Assembly: GCA_933228675.1 (NCBI GenBank)
Contig: OW121740.1
Span: 8,498,442-8,562,441 of the forward strand
Reading direction: 5' to 3'
Length of the DNA stretch: 64,000 nucleotides
From: Stomorhina lunata
Taxonomy: Eukaryota > Arthropoda > Insecta > Diptera > Rhiniidae
Shown: positions 59,173 through 64,000 of the stretch, piece after piece
How the letters are laid out: each line of letters starts with the position of its first letter
Numbering within the stretch: the first letter of the stretch is position 1
Translations under genes and position numbers: made by a program
The notes under the pieces: model-generated
What the model saw: only the letters and a program-made list of their open reading frames with translations
What the model was told of the DNA's origin: nothing
Database searches by the model: none

Positions 59173-59400
59173 AGAACTTACCCGATTATATTGTCTTTGA
59201 TAAAATAAAATAAAATATTTATTGTACTATAGGTAGGTTTTAGCTAAAATAGTAAACGCATATTTCTATATCAGACTTTTTATTATGTTTTAAAACAGAA
59301 AAATATCAGACACATGACTTAGAATAACGGAAACAAAGCATTTAAAGGATGCTTTTCTAAAACGGCTCCTAGTCAAATTTTTAAGAAAATATTAAAAATT

Positions 59401-59463
59401 CAATTTTTTTTTCTTTCCAGACAAAAAACAAAAACACCCTACAACAAACCAACAAACAACAAC
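59401..59463 (+). promoter_or_regulatory. 3' splice site and 5' leader of the RING/cyclophilin gene
   Basis: A strong polypyrimidine tract and acceptor (TTTTTTTTTCTTTCCAG, AG at 59419-59420) precede a 43-base leader made of CAA-rich sequence without G or T except one. The leader ends CAACAACATGGC, a good fly start context. This implies an upstream non-coding exon that I could not locate. Confidence 0.6.
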
Positions 59464-61731
59464 ATGGCTGTGTCTCATAAAACAAATAATCTTATCAATT
59501 GTAATCGATGCCATTTACCATTTAATTTTAAAAATACCGCGCCAAAAATGTTATCGTGTAAACATTGGTATTGTTTCAATTGTCTGGAACATCTTATGCA
59601 TTCAGCCAAAGATGGCGAACAATTCCTAGAGTGTGCTCAATGTCAAAACTCAATCGACATGATGCAGAGAGGAGGTTTACAAAAATCGGGTGAGCAAATA
59701 ATACAGAATTATGAGAAAACAAAACTACAATTAATACAAAATACTAATAATAACAATAATAATAATAATAATAATAATAATCACGTTAATAATACAAATA
59801 ATCATAACAAAAAAAGTGATAATAATCATATGACAACATTTGGTTGTGAGGAAGAATTTGCTCCAAAAGAATACGAATTGGAGAATGGCAATAAAACAAG
59901 ATCGGCTTCATTGGCCTCCGATAATTCTATCGGGAGTTTTGTGTATTTCAGTAATAGTAATGGCAATGCCGCCAATGATTTGGAGGTTAATTTAAATCTA
60001 AGACAACGTAATGTTGCAGCTGCCACAAATTTTAATGAGAAAATGCTGCCAGGAGAGAATTGTTTCATACACGGTATGCCCAATACTTTATGGTGTCAAA
60101 CTTGTTTAACTGTATTATGTAGGGGTTGTAATGCGGGTTTGGATCACAAAGATCACAAAGTGGAAAATCAATTGGAAGCTAAGGAATTCTATCAAAATCG
60201 TGTTAAACAGGAGTTTATACAAATACAATTAAATGTAGAGGAAATGGAGAATTTGAAACATTTACAAAAGGGATTTCTGCTAAAGCTCTTGGAAACTTGC
60301 TGCTCTCTAAAACTGCAAATAGAACATGAATTGGTCAGCACTACTAATACCACGGACATAGATGAAATGAAGGATACCATGAAGAATTTGCAGTTATGTT
60401 TTGGACTCTTGGGCAAACAAACGCCCCATGAAATTTTGAAACTCTATAAAATTATAAAAGAGGAAAATTGTAAATTTAAACTGAAACATAAGCAAATGTT
60501 GCAGCAGTGCAAAATGCAGCAATTGCTGAGTAAAAGTCAAAAGATTCTAGATTTTGAAATATTAAAAGAAATCTTACAAAAGCTAGAGGCGAACAACCCG
60601 AATTCGGAAGATTTAAAAGTCAGCGAAAATTTGTTAAATCAAGTCGATGCTGGCAGTCGTGATAGTAATTCTGTCATGATTTTAACCAACTATTGCATTT
60701 ATCGTTTATACATGTCCTATGTTAAGCAGCAGCAACAATTTATCGAACAACAATTCATGCGTTATCAGCAATATCATCAGGAACAGAAACAAAATCTCAT
60801 CAAACAATTCAAAATGTTGCAGCAACATGCCTCGGCAACTCAGCAACAAGACTCTATGCTCACCAACAATAGCGGCACCATCACAACCACCAATGAATTT
60901 ACCACCTTCTATCAACAGGATAAGGACAAACCTAAAACTTATGCCGAAATAGCCACCATACAGCAACAACAACAAAATGCCCACCAATTTGAGACGATTG
61001 AAACCGCGAATGGCTATGAACTCATACCCACCTCTAACAACTTTCAACCCTATAAGAAACCTTTAACGAAATCCTATGAAGAGCCCAGAAAAACTGTACA
61101 ACTTCTTTTCAATCCCATTAATAATGAAAATAATCAAATTTATTATTTCGATTTTGAACGTAATGGTATGCATTTAGGTCGGGTTTTGATTAAGGTCTTT
61201 GCCGATATAGCTCCTAAAATGTCCTATAACTTTCATGCTCTAGCCACTCATGAAAAGGGTTTCGGTTATACCGGCTGCAAGGTCTTTGAATGTCATCCGA
61301 ATGAAAGTATTATCACGGGGGATATAGAGCAAAATACTGGTTATAGTAGCCGTTCTATCTATGAAGATGTACAATTTATACCCGATGATACAAATATTGC
61401 TCCATTTCCGGGAGCTGTCGGTATGCGTAGAGCTAAGAAAAAATTCGATTCTCAAGGTTTAGTTGGTTCTCAGTTTCGTATTATTTTGACAGAATTGGGT
61501 TTTACGGCTATATTTGGTTGTGTTATAGAAGGTTTGGAAGTGATAAAGAAAATTTCTCAAACTCTTGTACAAAATGATAAGATACATGGTTCGGGTTTGG
61601 CGGGAACTAATGGTTCGTTGAATAATGCTGTGTCCGCTGTTGGTGGTTCGGGTGGTGTAGTGGCTGGCATATTTATTGTCCAGTGTGGTCTGTATGAATT
61701 TGTTAAACGTGATATAATGTGTGGTATTTAA
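59464..61731 (+). CDS. RING + B-box + cyclophilin-like protein (TRIM-like), 755 aa
   Basis: A single uninterrupted frame. Residues 13-60 form a C3HC4 RING (C13xxC16, C32xH34, C37xxC40, C57xxC60), typical of E3 ubiquitin ligases. An Asn run follows at about 95-106. Residues 200-231 form a type-2 B-box (C200xxH203, C211xxC214, C219xxC222, H228xxH231). A helical, Gln/Leu-rich region follows to about 390, then Gln-rich linkers. Residues about 555-745 are cyclophilin-like: YYFDFERNGMHLGRVLIKVF, KGFGYTG, GSQF and AIFGCVIEGLEVIKKIS. Positions equal to CypA Arg55, Phe60, Met61, Gln63, Phe113, Trp121 and His126 are all changed or lost, so isomerase activity is unlikely. A Gly/Asn-rich insert (SGLAGTNGSLNN) interrupts the last part. 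I dimly recall an uncharacterised Drosophila RING-cyclophilin gene (CG5071); orthology is unchecked. It lies opposite to and probably within an Npl4 intron. Confidence 0.9.
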   Translation: MAVSHKTNNLINCNRCHLPFNFKNTAPKMLSCKHWYCFNCLEHLMHSAKDGEQFLECAQCQNSIDMMQRGGLQKSGEQIIQNYEKTKLQLIQNTNNNNNNNNNNNNHVNNTNNHNKKSDNNHMTTFGCEEEFAPKEYELENGNKTRSASLASDNSIGSFVYFSNSNGNAANDLEVNLNLRQRNVAAATNFNEKMLPGENCFIHGMPNTLWCQTCLTVLCRGCNAGLDHKDHKVENQLEAKEFYQNRVKQEFIQIQLNVEEMENLKHLQKGFLLKLLETCCSLKLQIEHELVSTTNTTDIDEMKDTMKNLQLCFGLLGKQTPHEILKLYKIIKEENCKFKLKHKQMLQQCKMQQLLSKSQKILDFEILKEILQKLEANNPNSEDLKVSENLLNQVDAGSRDSNSVMILTNYCIYRLYMSYVKQQQQFIEQQFMRYQQYHQEQKQNLIKQFKMLQQHASATQQQDSMLTNNSGTITTTNEFTTFYQQDKDKPKTYAEIATIQQQQQNAHQFETIETANGYELIPTSNNFQPYKKPLTKSYEEPRKTVQLLFNPINNENNQIYYFDFERNGMHLGRVLIKVFADIAPKMSYNFHALATHEKGFGYTGCKVFECHPNESIITGDIEQNTGYSSRSIYEDVQFIPDDTNIAPFPGAVGMRRAKKKFDSQGLVGSQFRIILTELGFTAIFGCVIEGLEVIKKISQTLVQNDKIHGSGLAGTNGSLNNAVSAVGGSGGVVAGIFIVQCGLYEFVKRDIMCGI

Positions 61732-62804
61732 GCTAAGTAATAGAATTTTAGGTATTCGTTAATATTTTCTGGAGAATTTACTATTTAAGAGTTATGTTAA
61801 AAGACTTAGTCCTCCTTATGGTCCAAGAAATAATTTTTATTTGACATTTCTTTTGATTATTTCGTAAAAAGGGGTTTAGAAGAAAAATATATTTTTTTCC
61901 GCCTACGAGATTCAATCTCGAGATTATAGGAGCTTTGTTTTACACCACAGCCGTTCCTATTGTTTAAAAAAATTCGCAAAAGTTTTATTTATATTATAAA
62001 TTAAGACAAAGATGTTTGAACATTTTTTCGGATTTCCTGAAAATAGTTTTAAACAAACTTTTTACAAGTGCCGAAATCTTCTCCGATAATTGAAATTATT
62101 TGAGGCTTTCGACACAGGGTTATTAAAAGTACTTTGGACTCTCATAAAGTGTAAACATTTTATTGCAAAAATATAGATTGTTCGGCCATAGCTTCGCACA
62201 TATGAATCAATTTCTCGAATGCTTTGCTGCCGAAAGGGATTTTTTGAAAACCGGTTTTGAGATATTTCTAATTGTAAAAAGCTTTGCATACAAATTGATA
62301 TTTCTCGTATATATCTTAGCAATATCTGAGGATTGCAATGACATTATTAAGACTTTCTAGAAATTATACAATCGACTTTTGGTTCATAGGATCATGAATC
62401 CTTCTGAAATATAACTTTTTTAGTGAAAATACATCGGTTTCGACCATAGTGATGAACTGATTTTAATTTCTTAAAACAGATTTTCAAAAATAGTTTTAAA
62501 CAGACATTTTTATATATAAGCTTCTCTGATATATTGATATATCTCCAATGTGTTTAAATTATGTGAATATTCTAATAAATGGATCCAGAAGCAGTTAAGA
62601 GTGGGGTCTTCTTACATACAAAGTTAAAATAAAATGTAGGAAATTATTGCTATGAAAAGGAAAATAGTTTTCTCAGAGTCGAGAGCTTTTCCTATAGACA
62701 AAATATATGCAACTTTTAACATATATAAGTATTCTAAAACTTTCAATACACGATACTAAAGCTTTCCAAAAAGATAAAAGGAGCTTTTGCGATATATTTA
62801 TAAA
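61732..62804. other. 3' flank of the RING/cyclophilin gene, no gene recognised
   Basis: Begins with the likely 3' UTR. GAAATATAACTTTTTTAG and AAATAGTTTTAAACA motifs recur in the region and foreshadow the tandem repeat that starts near 62805, so much of it may be repeat-derived. Confidence 0.45.
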
Positions 62805-63360
62805 ATATCAAAGTTATCCAAAGCTTTCGATAAGAAATTTTTAGAAATTAGTTTTCTACAGATTTCTTAAGCTTTGAGAATTTCAAAGTTATCCAAAGCT
62901 TTCGATAAGCTATTTTCAGAAATTAGTTTTAAACAGATGTTTTAAGCTCTGAGAATTTCAAAGTTATCCAAAGCTTTCTATAAGGTATTTTCAGAAATTA
63001 GTTTTAAACAGATGCTTTAAGCTCTGAGAATTTCAAAGTTATCCAAAGCTTTCGATAAGGTATTTTTAAAAATTAGTTTTAAACAGATGTTTTAAGCTCT
63101 GAGAATTTCAAAGTTATCCAAAGCTTTCGATAAGGTATTTTCAGAAATTAGTTTTCTACAGATTTTTTAAGCTTTGAGAATTTCAAAGTTATCCAAAGCA
63201 TTCGATAAGATATTTTCAGAATTTAGTTTTCTACAGATTTTTTAAGCTTTAAGAATTTCAAAGTTATCCAAAGCTTTCGATAAGATAAGAAAGCTTTCGA
63301 TAAGATATTTTAAGAAATTAGTTTTCTACAGATTTTGTAGGCTTTGAAAGTTTTTAAAGC
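62805..63360. repeat. 75-bp tandem repeat
   Basis: About seven units. CAAAGTTATCC recurs at 62884, 62959 and 63034, giving a 75-bp period. Each unit includes AAAGCTTTCGATAAG, TTTTCAGAAATTAGTTTT and TTAAGCTCTGAGAATTT. The AAAGCTTTCGATA string is also the core of the 31-bp array at 18585-20110, so the two may be related. Confidence 0.92.
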
Positions 63361-64000
63361 TTTTAATAAAGCTCTCTATAAAAAATACTTTGTAGGACTT
63401 AGGAGGAGCTATAGAAAGGAACTTCTATCGCAAAAATACTATAAAGAAATAATTCAAACGAGATTTTCAGAAAGAACAAGTTTTCTACTCATACACATCG
63501 ATAAACAATACTAAAGCTTTCCTAAAAGATAAAAATAGCTTTCAAGAAAAGAATATAAATATATTTGAAATATTTAAACCGTTTTCACTTTTTTTGAAAG
63601 AAAGTACAATAAAGATTACGAAAAAGATGTACATTATTCTGAAAAAGACAAAAATAAAACATAATCCTTTGATAAACCATTGTAAAGCTTTTCAGAAAGC
63701 TAAACTGATTTTTCAAGAACAGGATAAATATATATTTTCATTATTTGAATCGATTTAGCTTTAAATCTATGGGGTTATAGTCAAGTATAATAACGATTTA
63801 ATATTCCAAGTCTTCGGTAAAGTGTTTTCAAAAGACTTTTTTAAGAATTTGATGGCAAAGCGGGGCAACAATATATTCGTAAATTAAACCTAAACCTAAC
63901 CTCACCTCTTTAGATAAACTTATAATTAAAAGAAGAAAATTTAATCCAAAAAAAAAGTTAGTTAAACGCACTCTTAGAAAATTTGGACAATTTTACACTA
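63361..64000. other. Degenerate repeat flank, no gene recognised
   Basis: Scattered AAAGCTTTCCNAAAAGATAAA motifs, for example near 63515 and 63690, look like worn units of a longer-period repeat. No coding sequence is recognised up to the window end. Confidence 0.4.

Larger units (their letters stand above)
57167..59285 (-). mobile_element. DD37E transposon copy 3, carrying nested insertions
   Basis: Minus-strand segments match copy 1 from its 3' end (TTTGTAGTTG near 57195) to its 5' end (TAAAATAGTAAACGCATATT near 59260). Recognisable protein pieces include NTYIYITECLQKRLLPFLRK (near 57500-57590). The copy is split by a CCGACTATAG-family repeat (about 57725-58268) and by a palindromic insertion (about 58726-59180). 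Many stops show it is dead and older than copy 1. Confidence 0.75.

Noticed and set aside
60706..61047. 113-codon minus-strand frame inside the RING/cyclophilin gene
   Set aside because: Shadow of the Gln-rich coding strand; the + strand has domain evidence throughout.

Overview
The window looks like a gene-poor, repeat-rich stretch of nuclear DNA from a higher dipteran. The single-copy coding parts match fly proteins: the Musashi-family protein Rbp6 and the p97/VCP cofactor Npl4. Introns use ordinary GT-AG sites, non-coding DNA is extremely A/T-rich, and the mobile elements include Tc1/mariner-like DD37E transposons and a non-LTR retrotransposon. The amount of repeat DNA would suit a calyptrate fly (blow fly or house fly relatives) better than Drosophila, but that placement is inference.

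Only three host genes are recognisable. (1) Bases 1-1644 on the + strand hold the last two coding exons of Rbp6: the end of RRM2 followed by an Ala/Gln-rich tail. A 31-bp minisatellite sits in the intron between them. (2) Bases 44937-45590 on the - strand hold the last two coding exons of Npl4, ending in an NZF-type zinc finger. No further Npl4 exon is recognised before the window ends, so its next intron probably exceeds 18 kb. (3) Bases 59464-61731 on the + strand hold an uninterrupted 755-codon gene. It encodes a RING finger, a B-box, a probable coiled-coil region and a C-terminal cyclophilin-like domain that has lost the usual isomerase residues. It appears to lie inside the Npl4 intron on the opposite strand.

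Most of the rest is repeats. At least four foldback-type families have inverted arms around tandem arrays: family A (14966-17219, with relatives at 28429 and 52924), family B (18432-20386), family C (54963-57085, with a solo array at 47300-47957) and a nested cluster D (11712-13794). Many arrays share a 30-31 bp period with a palindrome in each unit, although their sequences differ. Two very large arrays of one 11-bp unit (35221-37560 and 39073-41241) face each other in opposite orientation.

Transposons proper are three DD37E-type Tc1/mariner copies (25091-26386; 52955-53743; 57167-59285), a 5'-truncated LINE with a perfect 39-bp target duplication (41924-43361), an older LINE fragment split by the first DD37E copy, and several short palindromic MITE-like elements. 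Remaining intervals are A/T-rich with nothing recognised. All assignments come from reading the sequence; no database search was run.
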